Shown: in pieces, positions 52,493 through 61,340 of the stretch
Numbering within the stretch: position 1 is the first letter of the stretch
How the letters are laid out: each line of letters starts with the position of its first letter
Assembly (NCBI RefSeq): GCF_000426525.1
Contig: NZ_AUFN01000011.1
Location: 372,001-436,000 of the forward strand
DNA from: Nocardioides alkalitolerans DSM 16699
GTDB taxonomy: Bacteria > Actinomycetota > Actinomycetes > Propionibacteriales > Nocardioidaceae
Reading direction: 5' to 3'
Length of the DNA: 64,000 nucleotides
Notes under the pieces: model-generated
What the model was told of the DNA's origin: nothing
Database searches by the model: none
Seen by the model: only the letters and a program-made list of their open reading frames with translations
Translations under genes and position numbers: made by a program

Positions 52493-52509
52493 CCTCACGT
52501 AACGTGAGG
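52493..52509. promoter_or_regulatory. MerR-type operator before the SulP gene
   Basis: CCTCACGTAACGTGAGG is a perfect palindrome with 8-bp arms around one base, the shape of MerR-family sites. It directly abuts the TAGGGT -10 box of the SulP promoter, as expected of the elongated spacers that MerR proteins remodel. The MerR gene lies 44 bp upstream on the same strand. Confidence 0.8.
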
Positions 52510-52552
52510 GTTGACCTCGCGGGGAGTGACCTGCGTCATCCCCGGAGGGGGC

Positions 52553-52981
52553 TCAGGCCGGTGAGGACGTGCCGGCGGCGCTCTCGAGCGTCGTACCGAT
52601 GTCGGTCGCGAACCGCTCGGCGATGTCGAGCTGGCGGCGCACGGACGCCACGCGGTCGACCGCCTCGCGGTGGTACGTCGAGAGCCGCTCGACCAGGGCC
52701 GCGCGCTCGTCGGCGCCCTCCACCCGGCCGAGGTCGTCGACCAGCCCGAGCAGGTCGCCCATCTCCTCGAGCGAGAAGCCCAGCGGCTTCATCTGCATGA
52801 TCAGCAGGAGACGGGCCACGTCGGCGTCGGTGTAGAGCCGGAAGCCGCCGGCGGAGCGGGCCGACGGCTCGACGAGGCCGACCTCGCCGTACCAGCGGAT
52901 CGTGCGCAGGCTCAGCCCGGTGCGGGCGGCGACCTCGCCGATCTGCAGCTGGGGGCCGATCGGCGGCTGGGGGTCGGGCAC
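52553..52981 (-). CDS. MerR-family transcriptional regulator
   Basis: A 142-residue MerR protein. The winged helix has LQIGEVAARTGLSLRTIRWYGEVGLVEPSARSAGGFRLYTDADV in outline (IGE-A-R-TGLS, RTIRWYGEVGL, GGFRLY). A coiled-coil region follows, with LGFSLEEMGDLLGLVDDL and an antiparallel helix. No Cys or metal-binding tail is present, so it is not a heavy-metal sensor of the MerR/CueR kind. GTG start. The palindrome at 52493-52509, between it and the transporter it probably controls, is the likely binding site. Confidence 0.92.
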   Translation of the reverse strand: MPDPQPPIGPQLQIGEVAARTGLSLRTIRWYGEVGLVEPSARSAGGFRLYTDADVARLLLIMQMKPLGFSLEEMGDLLGLVDDLGRVEGADERAALVERLSTYHREAVDRVASVRRQLDIAERFATDIGTTLESAAGTSSPA

Positions 52982-53034
52982 GGGGGTCCTCTCGGTCGCC
53001 GACGGTCTCGCGGGAGCCTAGGCCACCGGTCGCC

Positions 53035-54690
53035 TCAAGCGCCGACGTCCTCCGCGTCGACGATCCGGTAGGCGTAGCCCTGCTCGGCGAGGAAGCGCTG
53101 ACGGTTCTGCGCGAAGTCGGCGTCGACGGTGTCGCGCGAGACGACGGTGTAGAAGCGCGCGACCTTCGCCTCGCCGTTCGGGCCGGGGTCGCCGGGGCGC
53201 AGGAGACGACCGAGGCGCTGGGCCTCCTCCTGCCGCGAGCCGAACGAGCCCGAGACCTGCACCGCCACCTCGGCGCTCGGCAGGTCGATCGAGAAGTTGG
53301 CGACCTTGCTGACGACGAGGAGGCCGATCTCACCGGTGCGGAACGCCTCGAAGAGCCGCTGCCGCTCCTTCACGCTCGTCTCGCCCTTGATGACCGGGGC
53401 GTCGAGGGCGGCGGCGAGCTCGTCGAGCTGCTCGATGTACTGCCCGATGACCAGGGTCGGCTGGCCGGCGTGCTTGGCGACGAGCTCGCGCACGACGTCG
53501 GTCTTGCGGGAGGTGCACGCCGCGAGGCGGTAGCGCTCCTCGGGCTCGGCGGTCGCGTAGGTCATCCGCTCGCCGTCGGGCAGCGTCACCCGCACCTCGA
53601 CGCAGTCGGCCGGGGCGATCCAGCCCTGCGACTCGATGTCCTTCCAGGGCGCGTCGTACCGCTTCGGGCCGATCAGCGAGAACACGTCGCCCTCGCGGCC
53701 GTCCTCGCGCACGAGGGTGGCGGTGAGGCCGATGCGGCGGCGGGCCTGGAGGTTGGCGGTCATCCGGAAGATCGGCGCGGGCAGCAGGTGGACCTCGTCG
53801 TACACGATGAGGCCCCAGTCGCGGGCGTCGAGCAGCTCGAGGTGGGGGAAGACGCCCTTCCGCTTCGTCGTCAGCACCTGGTAGGTCGCGATCGTCACCG
53901 GTCGCACCTCCTTGACGGCGCCCGAGTACTCGCCGATCTCGTCATCCGTGAGCGAGGTGCGCTTGACCAGCTCGTCCTTCCACTGCCGCGCGCTGACGGT
54001 GTTGGTGACGAGGATGAGCGTGGTGGCCCGCGCGTGGGCCATGGAGGCGGCGCCGACGAGCGTCTTGCCCGCCCCGCAGGGCAGCACCACGACGCCGGAG
54101 CCGCCGTGCCAGAACGACTCGGCCGCCTCGCGCTGGTAGGGGCGCAGCTGCCACTCGCCCTCGAGGAGGTCGATCGCGTGGGCCTCGCCGTCGACGTACC
54201 CGGCGAAGTCCTCCGCCGGCCACCCGAGCTTGAGCAGGACCTGCTTGAGGTTGCCGCGCTCGCTGGGGTGCACGGCGACGGTGTCGGCGTCGACGCGGTC
54301 GCCGATCATGCCGGCGACCTTCTTGGCGCGCAGCACCTCCTCCAGCACGGGCCGGTCGGTGGAGGCGAGCACGAGGCCGTGCACCGGGTGCTTCTCGAGG
54401 CGCAGGCGGCCGTAGCGCGCCATGGTCTCGGCGATGTCGACGAGCAGGGCGTGGGGCACGGCGTAGCGGCTGTAGGTCAGCAGCGTGTCGATCACCTGCT
54501 CGGCGTCGTGGCCGGCGGCGCGCGCGTTCCAGAGCCCGAGCGGGGTGAGGCGGTAGGTGTGCATGTGCTCGGGGCTGCGCTCGAGCTCGGCGAAGGGGGC
54601 GATCGCCTTGCGTGCGTCGGCCGCGCGTTCGTGGTCGACCTCGAGCAGGAGCGTCTTGTCCGACTGGACGATGAGGGGGCCGTCGTTCAC
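53035..54690 (-). CDS. DNA repair helicase XPB (ERCC3-like)
   Basis: A 551-residue superfamily 2 helicase of the XPB type found in actinobacteria. An N-terminal damage-recognition-like domain precedes motif I VLPCGAGKTLVGAASM, motif II VYDEVHLLPAP (DEVH), motif III GLTATLVREDGREGD, and the RED-like and thumb region before motif VI EEAQRLGRLLRPGD. It unwinds DNA 3' to 5' with ATP. GTG at 54690 has a TAGGCT -10 box (54697-54702) six bases away. It lies directly after the WYL-domain gene, the same pairing I recall from M. tuberculosis. Confidence 0.95.
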   Translation of the reverse strand: MNDGPLIVQSDKTLLLEVDHERAADARKAIAPFAELERSPEHMHTYRLTPLGLWNARAAGHDAEQVIDTLLTYSRYAVPHALLVDIAETMARYGRLRLEKHPVHGLVLASTDRPVLEEVLRAKKVAGMIGDRVDADTVAVHPSERGNLKQVLLKLGWPAEDFAGYVDGEAHAIDLLEGEWQLRPYQREAAESFWHGGSGVVVLPCGAGKTLVGAASMAHARATTLILVTNTVSARQWKDELVKRTSLTDDEIGEYSGAVKEVRPVTIATYQVLTTKRKGVFPHLELLDARDWGLIVYDEVHLLPAPIFRMTANLQARRRIGLTATLVREDGREGDVFSLIGPKRYDAPWKDIESQGWIAPADCVEVRVTLPDGERMTYATAEPEERYRLAACTSRKTDVVRELVAKHAGQPTLVIGQYIEQLDELAAALDAPVIKGETSVKERQRLFEAFRTGEIGLLVVSKVANFSIDLPSAEVAVQVSGSFGSRQEEAQRLGRLLRPGDPGPNGEAKVARFYTVVSRDTVDADFAQNRQRFLAEQGYAYRIVDAEDVGA

Positions 54691-54748
54691 CGGACAAGCC
54701 TACGGCGGTCACGAAGGGGGCGGCCCGGGCTCGTCCCCCGGCTCGGGA

Positions 54749-57085
54749 TCAGAGCGGGACGACGGTGGTGATGCGGTGCACGGCGAACGTGCGCTCGGCG
54801 TCGCTGCGGTGGTCGTACGCCGTCAGCTGGCCGCCCTCGACGCGCAGCGGCTCGACGACGCGGTCGAGGAACGAGCCGTGGTTGTCGACGTACGAGATGC
54901 GCACCGTGGAACGGGTCTCGGTCGCCTCCCGCAGCAGGGTGAGCGCCTGCGCGGGGCTGGTCGGCGGCCGGGTCGCCGCGGGCGACGAGGTGGGGGCGCG
55001 GGGCGTCTCGCGGGGGTGGGGGCGGGCGTCGGCCATCCGGTCGCCGGCGCGGACGGCCGTGACCACCGCGGCCGCGTGGGCCGTGTCGCGGGCCGACTGG
55101 GCGGCGGCGGTGCCCAGGGGCGTGCGGCGCGAGCGCGGCACCCGGGCGCGCAGCACGTCGGGGCGGGCGATCCGGACGGTGCCGTCGGGCGCCTCGACCA
55201 CCGGGGAGGTGCCGAGGTCGCGGAGCCGGGGGAGGAGTACCTCGATCGGCACGGTGCTGATGACCACCGTCGGCGCGATGCGGCGCAGGCCGAGCGACGC
55301 GGCGCGCGGGTCGTGCAGCAGGCCCGCCAGCGCGGTCTCGTCGTCGGTGCGCACGAACGACTCGGCGTACCCGACGCGCAGCGTGCCGAAGGTGCGGGCC
55401 ACGTCGTCGACGAGGTAGGTGAGCGGCTGCGGCACCGGGGTGGAGGAGATCTCGGCGACGAAGTCGTGCACGTCGGCCGCCGACCAGCCGACGTCGAGCG
55501 CGCGCCGCACCGACGACGCGCTGAAGCGGTAGACGCCCGCGCCGCCCTGCGACTCGAGGTCGGCGACCAGCTGGAGCCGGCGGGCCAGGGCCGACTCCAG
55601 CGGGCCGGGCGCGACGGCCGTGAGGTCGGCCTGCAGCATCACGTGGTCGACGGGCGTGGGCAGCAGGTCCGCGAGCCCGGCCTCCACCGCGGCGGCGTCG
55701 CCCTCGAGCAGCGCCCGGGTCGCGGCCGGCACGCCGCCGAGCGCGAGCAGGCCCAGGGCCGCCGCCTCGGTGAGCGCCCACGCCACGATCTCGTCGCGCA
55801 GCGCCGGGCGACGGGGCCGCAGCCAACGCACGTGGTCGGCGAGGGAGGCCGCGCCGGTGCCGGTGGCGAGCACCTCGCCGGGCGGCAGGGTGGCGAGGGC
55901 CGCGAGCGTCGTACGACGCGTCTCCGCCGCCAGGGGGTGGGAGGTCTCGGGGGCGAGCGCGTTGGTCGCCTTGCGGCTCTTCTCGTCCCGTCGCCCGACC
56001 AGGCCGGGCAGCCGCGAGGTCGTGAGCCAGGCGTCGGCCAGCGCCACCCAGCGGGCGGCCGTGGAGCGGGTCGACCACGCGTCGTAGGTGTCGGTGGGCA
56101 CCCAGACCGGCTCGCCGTCGCCGTCGACGCCCTCGGCGACCAGCCCGGCGGCGTACGCCGTCTCGACCACGAGCGCGGCCTCGCCCTCCGCGAGGTGGAG
56201 GGCCTCGGCGACCCCGCGCAGGTCGCGGACCGCGAGGCCCCCGCCGCGCAGCACGCCCGGGGGCCGGGTGCCCCACGAGTCGAGGAGCAGCTCGGTACGG
56301 CGCACGAGCTCGAACGCCGCGCCGGCCGCGGACCGGTCGACCATCGCCGCGTCGCGCGCCGAGGTGAGGAGGGCGGGGGCGACGGCGTCGTCGGGCCCCA
56401 CACCGGTGCCGAGCACGACCGTGACCTCGCCCGGCACCCGGAGCTCGCCCTGCCCGCGCGGCACCAGCAGGCCGCGCACGACCAGCTCGGTGACGGGGGT
56501 GCGGGCGGTCGTGGCGTCGAGCCCCTTCAGGCTCTCGCGCGTCGTGCCCCGGCCGCCGTGCTCGTGCACGTGGGCGAGGAGGGCGCGGGCGGCGTCGGAG
56601 ACCTCGGCGAGGCGGGCCTCGACGGTCGCACGGTCGGGGGCGTCGGGAGCGAGGGCGACCATCGGCAGGGCGGCGCCGGGGGGCCCGACCACGAGGGCGT
56701 CGGGCACGGTCGTGAGCGGCCGCGGGCCCTCCGGGGCCTGCCAGACGACCGCGAGGTCGACCAGCCGGGCGACGGCGGCGTCGACGGCGGCGCGCTCCGG
56801 GCGCGTCCGCGCGCCCAGCACGTCGTACGGTGACCACTCGCGGGTTTGGCCCGCGAGCGCGAGGGAATGCAGGACCAGCAGCTCCCACCGGTCCAGCCGG
56901 TCGAGGGCACGCAGGACCGATGCGCGGGTGGTCGCTCGGGACGCCAGTTGGCCGGAGTCGTGGGGAGCGGGAGTGGCGAGGTCAGGACGGTCGTGGAGCA
57001 GTCGGGCGAGCCTGTCGTCCGGCCAGCTGCGGAGCTGGTCGGCGAGGGTGCGGTACGCCGGTGGCGTGGCGGGCTCGGCTGGCAT
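54749..57085 (-). CDS. Helicase-associated protein with C-terminal WYL domain
   Basis: A 778-residue protein usually found beside bacterial XPB. The N-terminal half is helical and winged-helix-like ([41 protein letters not shown]). The middle has helicase-associated repeats ([17 protein letters not shown]). Residues about 715-778 form a WYL-type domain: [36 protein letters not shown] in outline, ending [15 protein letters not shown] domains sense nucleic acid or nucleotides, so this may regulate or assist XPB. ATG 57085 has a TAGCGT -10 box (57093-57098) seven bases away. Divergent from the PP2C gene. Confidence 0.85.
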   Translation of the reverse strand: MPAEPATPPAYRTLADQLRSWPDDRLARLLHDRPDLATPAPHDSGQLASRATTRASVLRALDRLDRWELLVLHSLALAGQTREWSPYDVLGARTRPERAAVDAAVARLVDLAVVWQAPEGPRPLTTVPDALVVGPPGAALPMVALAPDAPDRATVEARLAEVSDAARALLAHVHEHGGRGTTRESLKGLDATTARTPVTELVVRGLLVPRGQGELRVPGEVTVVLGTGVGPDDAVAPALLTSARDAAMVDRSAAGAAFELVRRTELLLDSWGTRPPGVLRGGGLAVRDLRGVAEALHLAEGEAALVVETAYAAGLVAEGVDGDGEPVWVPTDTYDAWSTRSTAARWVALADAWLTTSRLPGLVGRRDEKSRKATNALAPETSHPLAAETRRTTLAALATLPPGEVLATGTGAASLADHVRWLRPRRPALRDEIVAWALTEAAALGLLALGGVPAATRALLEGDAAAVEAGLADLLPTPVDHVMLQADLTAVAPGPLESALARRLQLVADLESQGGAGVYRFSASSVRRALDVGWSAADVHDFVAEISSTPVPQPLTYLVDDVARTFGTLRVGYAESFVRTDDETALAGLLHDPRAASLGLRRIAPTVVISTVPIEVLLPRLRDLGTSPVVEAPDGTVRIARPDVLRARVPRSRRTPLGTAAAQSARDTAHAAAVVTAVRAGDRMADARPHPRETPRAPTSSPAATRPPTSPAQALTLLREATETRSTVRISYVDNHGSFLDRVVEPLRVEGGQLTAYDHRSDAERTFAVHRITTVVPL

Positions 57086-57133
57086 CGTGGCCACGCTACT
57101 GGGCAGGACGCACGGCGTCCGACGAGCGGACGG

Positions 57134-57967
57134 ATGTGTGACGTGAGCGAGGTCGAGCTCCACTACGGGTCAGCCACCGACGTGGGTCGGGTGCGGGAGA
57201 TGAACCAGGACGCGTTCCTGGCCCAGCCTCCCGTGTTCGTCGTCGCCGACGGCATGGGCGGGCACGACGACGGCGAGGTCGCGAGCCGGTTCGTCGTCGA
57301 GGAGTTCGGGCGTCTCACCGACGCCGGCTGCGACTCCACCCGCGGCGCCGAGCTGGTGATCGCCACCCTGCAGGCCTGCCACGACCGCCTCATGGAGCAC
57401 CGCGAGCACAAGCGCGCCGACGGCCACGAGAACTGGTTCGCGGGCACGACGGCCGTGGTCGCCCTGGTCGTCGAGGACGAGGGCGTGCCGAAGTGGCTGC
57501 TCGCCAACCTCGGCGACTCGCGCCTCTACAAGATGACCGACGGCGAGCTCGACCAGGTGAGCGTCGACCACTCGGTGGTCCAGGAGCTCTTCGACGCCGG
57601 CGAGATCACCGCCGCCGACATGCACACCCACCCCCGCCGCAACGTCGTCACGCGCTCGCTGGGCGGTCCGGCGTTCGACCACCCCGACTTCTTCCTGCTG
57701 CCGCTCGCCTCGGCCGAGCGGCTCGTGCTCTGCAGCGACGGCGTCAGCGGGATGATCGACGACGACGAGATCGGCCGCATCCTCGCCGACAGCCCCGACC
57801 CCCGCGACGCCGCGGAGCGGGTCGTGGCCGCCGCGGTCGAGGCGGGCGGGCGGGACAACGCCACCGCCGTGGTCGTCGATGTGGTGGGATTGGCCCGGTC
57901 CGGAGCCTCCTACGACTCCGAACAGCAACGGATGAGCCTCGAGGACAAGCTGGGAGCACTTCCATGA
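57134..57967 (+). CDS. PP2C-type protein serine/threonine phosphatase
   Basis: A 277-residue PPM phosphatase. Metal-binding motifs are intact: [52 protein letters not shown] and [12 protein letters not shown]. It has no membrane segment. It removes phosphate from Ser/Thr of proteins, likely the FHA partners encoded next. ATG at 57134 is used; GTG at 57143 is possible. The stop overlaps the FHA gene by four bases (ATGA). No kinase gene is in the window. Confidence 0.94.
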   Translation: MCDVSEVELHYGSATDVGRVREMNQDAFLAQPPVFVVADGMGGHDDGEVASRFVVEEFGRLTDAGCDSTRGAELVIATLQACHDRLMEHREHKRADGHENWFAGTTAVVALVVEDEGVPKWLLANLGDSRLYKMTDGELDQVSVDHSVVQELFDAGEITAADMHTHPRRNVVTRSLGGPAFDHPDFFLLPLASAERLVLCSDGVSGMIDDDEIGRILADSPDPRDAAERVVAAAVEAGGRDNATAVVVDVVGLARSGASYDSEQQRMSLEDKLGALP

Positions 57968-59826
57968 CAGAGCACGAGAGCGGCACCACCCCGACCGCTG
58001 ACGGTGTGGTCGCTCGGTCCTACCGCCCGGGCGGGTGGTTCGCGGTCTTCGGTGCCGACGTCACCGTCGTGCTGCCGCCGAGCGAGAAGCGTCGCGTCGC
58101 CGCCCTCTGGGAGCTGGTCGACGAGGGTGCGGGCTTCGACGAGGTGCTCGACGCGCTCATCGCCTCCGGTCTGCGTGACCTACCCGCCTTCGTGCTGCTG
58201 AGCGCGGCCGAGGGCGGCGCCGTGCGCGTGGTCGTCCGTGGCACCGCCACCGCCGTCTTCACCGCCGACGGCGACGAGGTCGAGGTCAGCGGCAGCCGCG
58301 CCGCCACCTGGGTCGAGCGCACCCTCGAGGGCGTCTCGTCGAGTCGGCTGATGCTGGAGGAGACCGGCGAGACCACCGACCTCCCGATCGGCGCGGGCCT
58401 CGTCCGCGTCGCCCGGGTCGACGCGCCCGCCGTCGCCGCCCCGGCCGCGGTCGACGCGGCCGAGACCACGGACCCCGCCGACGACGCGGAGGGCGGCGCC
58501 GCCGGCCTCGCGGTCGTGCCGGTCGTCGTGCCCGGAGGCGCTGCGGAGGACGAGTCGTCCGAGCCCGCCACCGAGCAGCCCGACGAGGCCTCGGCCGACG
58601 ACGAGCCCGTCGAGCCGGGGACGGCCGCGCCCGTGCTGGTCGCCGTCACCGACGAGGAGCCCGTCGTCGAGGAGCCGGTCGAAGAGCCCGAGGTCGAGAC
58701 CCCGGCCGCTCCGGCGATGGCCGAGGAGCCCGCCACGTTCGACGCGCCCGCCGAGCAGCCCGCCGAGGCGCCGGCCTGGTCGTTCGCGAAGGCGGAGCCC
58801 GAGCCGGAGCCCGAGCCCGAGCCCGGGCCCGAGCTCGCCACGGAGGCCATGCCGGAGCTCCAGCCGGAGGTGGAGCCCGCCGCTGCGACGCCGCCCGCCG
58901 CGGAGCACGACGGCATGCCGCCGCTCCCGCCGCTGCCCCCGCCCTTCCCGTCGGCACCGGCCTACCCCGGCAACGACGCGCCGCAGGACGACGTGCCCGA
59001 CACCGACGCGTTCCCCGCCGCCTCCACCGAGGAGTCCACCGGCTACCCGTCGGACGGCTCCGACGTCGACGAGGCGACGACCGACGTGACGCCGGCCGCC
59101 GGTGGGTCGTCCGACGAGTCGTCGTACCCGCCGCCGCCCCCGTGGGCCGCCGCACCGCCGGCCGCGCCGTCGTACGACGCACCCCCGCCCGCGCCGTCCT
59201 TCGACGCGCCGCCCCCGCCCCCGCCGCCCGGGACCCCCGCGTTCGACGCGCCCCCGCCGCCCGGGTTCGACGCGCCCCCGCCGCCGCCCCCGCCGAGCTG
59301 GGGCCAGCCCGCGCCGTACGGCGACGTGGCCGAGACCCCGGTCGCGGAGCCGGAGGTCGACGGCGACATCGACCACGACGGCATGACCCGCGCCGGAGGC
59401 TGGGACCCGAGCCAGTTCGCCCGCCCGCACCCCGGCATCCCCGGCCAGCCGCCCGCGCCGAGCGTGACGGCGCGTCCGGTCGCGAAGCTGGTCTTCTCCA
59501 GCGGCGAGACGGTCGACGTCGACCGCGCGATCCTGGTCGGCCGTGCGCCGGAGGCCCGCCGGTTCACCTCGACGGAGCAGCCCCGCCTCGTCACGGTGCC
59601 GAGCCCGCAGCAGGAGATCTCCTCGACGCACCTCGAGGTGCGGCCCGGCTCCGGCGTCGACCACGGGTCCGCGATCGTGACCGACATGGGCTCGACGAAC
59701 GGCACCGTGCTGGTGCAGCCCGGCCTCCCGCCGGAGGAGCTGCAGCCCGGCATCGCCGTCCAGCTCATCCCGGGCGCGATCATCGACCTCGGTGACAGCG
59801 TGACCATCCAGGTCGCCAACCCCTGA
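57964..59826 (+). CDS. FHA-domain protein with long acidic/proline-rich linker
   Basis: A 620-residue protein. Residues 1-130 form a conserved alpha/beta domain (YRPGGWFAVFGADVTVVLPPSEKR) that I cannot name. Residues 150-490 are low complexity: acidic Glu/Pro repeats (PEPEPEPEPG) then Pro-rich PPPPP blocks with repeated FDAPPPP and SYDAPPP. The C-terminal 110 residues are an FHA domain with VDRAILVGRAPE, ISSTHLEVR and DMGSTNGT, which binds phosphothreonine. The gene overlaps the PP2C stop by four bases. A scaffold read by phospho-signals and reset by the phosphatase is a reasonable inference. Confidence 0.86.
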   Translation: MTEHESGTTPTADGVVARSYRPGGWFAVFGADVTVVLPPSEKRRVAALWELVDEGAGFDEVLDALIASGLRDLPAFVLLSAAEGGAVRVVVRGTATAVFTADGDEVEVSGSRAATWVERTLEGVSSSRLMLEETGETTDLPIGAGLVRVARVDAPAVAAPAAVDAAETTDPADDAEGGAAGLAVVPVVVPGGAAEDESSEPATEQPDEASADDEPVEPGTAAPVLVAVTDEEPVVEEPVEEPEVETPAAPAMAEEPATFDAPAEQPAEAPAWSFAKAEPEPEPEPEPGPELATEAMPELQPEVEPAAATPPAAEHDGMPPLPPLPPPFPSAPAYPGNDAPQDDVPDTDAFPAASTEESTGYPSDGSDVDEATTDVTPAAGGSSDESSYPPPPPWAAAPPAAPSYDAPPPAPSFDAPPPPPPPGTPAFDAPPPPGFDAPPPPPPPSWGQPAPYGDVAETPVAEPEVDGDIDHDGMTRAGGWDPSQFARPHPGIPGQPPAPSVTARPVAKLVFSSGETVDVDRAILVGRAPEARRFTSTEQPRLVTVPSPQQEISSTHLEVRPGSGVDHGSAIVTDMGSTNGTVLVQPGLPPEELQPGIAVQLIPGAIIDLGDSVTIQVANP

Positions 59827-59924
59827 TCGTCGGGGTCGTCGCCGACCCGCTCCCGTCCCTCCCGCCCGTCCCTCCCGCCCGTCCCTCCCCGCGGTGCCCG
59901 CCGCGCTGAACCGAAGGTGCTCCG

Positions 59925-61325
59925 ATGTCCGTGACCGCCACCGAGGCCCCCTCGGTCCCGGCCGCCGAGGTCGACCGTCGCTTCCTCGCGCTGGTCGTCG
60001 ACCGCGTCATCGGCTGGGGAGCGATGGCGGGCATCGGGTACGTCGCGTGGCGCTACCTCATCGACGAGGGCCAGACGGCCGCCGGATGGGGTGCCCTGGT
60101 CGGCGGGGTGCTGCTGGTCGGCCTCGTCTTCGCCGTGCTCACGGGCACGCTCGGCCTCACGCCGGGCAAGGCGCTGCTCGGGCTCCGCGTCGTGAACCAC
60201 GGCACGGGCACGCCGATCGGAGTCGGCTCCGCGATCATCCGCTCGATCATCGTGGCGCTCGCGACGATCCCGCTGGGGTTCGGTCTCGTCACCCTCGCCT
60301 GGACCGTCGTGACGGACCCGGGACGCCAGCGCCGCGGCTTCCACGACCAGATCGCCAGCTCGGTCGTGCTCGACGTCCGTCCGCGTGCCCTGGCCCAGGA
60401 GCCCGACGCGGACGACGGGCCCCGCCACGTCGTCAACCTCACCGCGATGCGCCTGCGACCGGCCCCCGCGATGGAGAGCGCACCCAGCGGGCAGGCGGCC
60501 ACCCCCGCGTACGGCGCCCCGACGCCCCCGCAGCAGTCGACCCCCCAGCCGCAGCCGCCGGCGCAGCAGCCCTCTCCCCAGCAGTCGGCCCCGCAGCAGT
60601 CGGCCCCGCAGCAGTCGGCCCCGCAGCAGTCGGCCCCGCAGCAGTCGGCCCCGCAGCAGTCGGCCCCGCAGTCGTGGCCCGGCGTCCCGGCCCCGCAGCA
60701 GCCGGCCCCGCAGCAGCCCGTCCAGCGACCGGCCCAGGCCCCGGCCGCCTCGTGGCCGGCGCCCTCGGCGTCCGCGCCGGCCCCGGCACCGCAGTCGGCC
60801 CCGCAGTCGGCCCCGGCGCAGCGGGTGGCGCCGCAGCAGCAGCCGCAGCAGCCCCAGCCGCCGCAGCGGCCCGCCCCCCAGCAGCCGGCCCACCGCTCGA
60901 CCCCGCCGGCTCCGCCGCGCGCCAGCGTGCCGCCGCGTCCGGCACCCGGCACCGACCGGCCCACGTCGGCCGGCGGCGCTGCTCCGGTCCGGGCGCTGTG
61001 GCGGGTCACGTTCGACACGGGTGAGAGCTTCGTCGTCACGGGGCTCGCCCTCGTGGGTCGCAAGCCCGAGCCCCGGGCGGGGGAGCGGGTCGAGCACCTC
61101 GTCCCGCTGCCGTCGAGCGACATGTCGCTGTCGAAGACCCACGCCCAGTTCCACCTCTCGGCCGAGGGGGCGCTCGTCGTCATGGACCGCGGCTCGACCA
61201 ACGGGTCGTTCATCAACCGCCAGGGCGTGCCGCGCGAGCTGAGCGCCGGCCGGGCGGCGACGCTGGTCGACGGCGACACCGTGCGCTTCGGCGACCGCGA
61301 GATGAAGGTCGCGCGCGAGGGCTGA
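59925..61325 (+). CDS. RDD-membrane / FHA-domain protein
   Basis: A 466-residue protein. Residues 15-155 form an RDD membrane domain: VDRRFLALVVDRVIGW (the first R-D), two to three hydrophobic segments and GLTPGKALLGLRVVNHGTGTPIG, ending RRGFHDQIASSVVL. Residues 170-350 are a Pro/Gln/Ala linker with six PQQSA repeats. The C-terminal FHA domain has GLALVGRKPEP, LSKTHAQFHLS and DRGSTNGSFI. It would place a phosphothreonine reader at the membrane. It follows the soluble FHA protein by 98 bp and is probably in the same functional set as the PP2C phosphatase. Confidence 0.88.
   Translation: MSVTATEAPSVPAAEVDRRFLALVVDRVIGWGAMAGIGYVAWRYLIDEGQTAAGWGALVGGVLLVGLVFAVLTGTLGLTPGKALLGLRVVNHGTGTPIGVGSAIIRSIIVALATIPLGFGLVTLAWTVVTDPGRQRRGFHDQIASSVVLDVRPRALAQEPDADDGPRHVVNLTAMRLRPAPAMESAPSGQAATPAYGAPTPPQQSTPQPQPPAQQPSPQQSAPQQSAPQQSAPQQSAPQQSAPQQSAPQSWPGVPAPQQPAPQQPVQRPAQAPAASWPAPSASAPAPAPQSAPQSAPAQRVAPQQQPQQPQPPQRPAPQQPAHRSTPPAPPRASVPPRPAPGTDRPTSAGGAAPVRALWRVTFDTGESFVVTGLALVGRKPEPRAGERVEHLVPLPSSDMSLSKTHAQFHLSAEGALVVMDRGSTNGSFINRQGVPRELSAGRAATLVDGDTVRFGDREMKVAREG
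60576..60665 (+). repeat. Six 15-bp in-frame repeats (PQQSA) in the RDD-FHA gene
   Basis: CCGCAGCAGTCGGCC is repeated five times perfectly plus one copy with a single change, adding five residues per unit to the flexible linker. Copy number is likely to vary between strains. Confidence 0.96.
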
Positions 61326-61340
61326 GACCCGCCGGGCCGG

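Noticed and set aside
59855..59891. Pyrimidine-rich tandem (TCCCTCCCGCCCG) between the FHA genes as a promoter or terminator
   Set aside because: No -10/-35 pair or hairpin forms; it is probably simple-sequence expansion in a 98-bp spacer.
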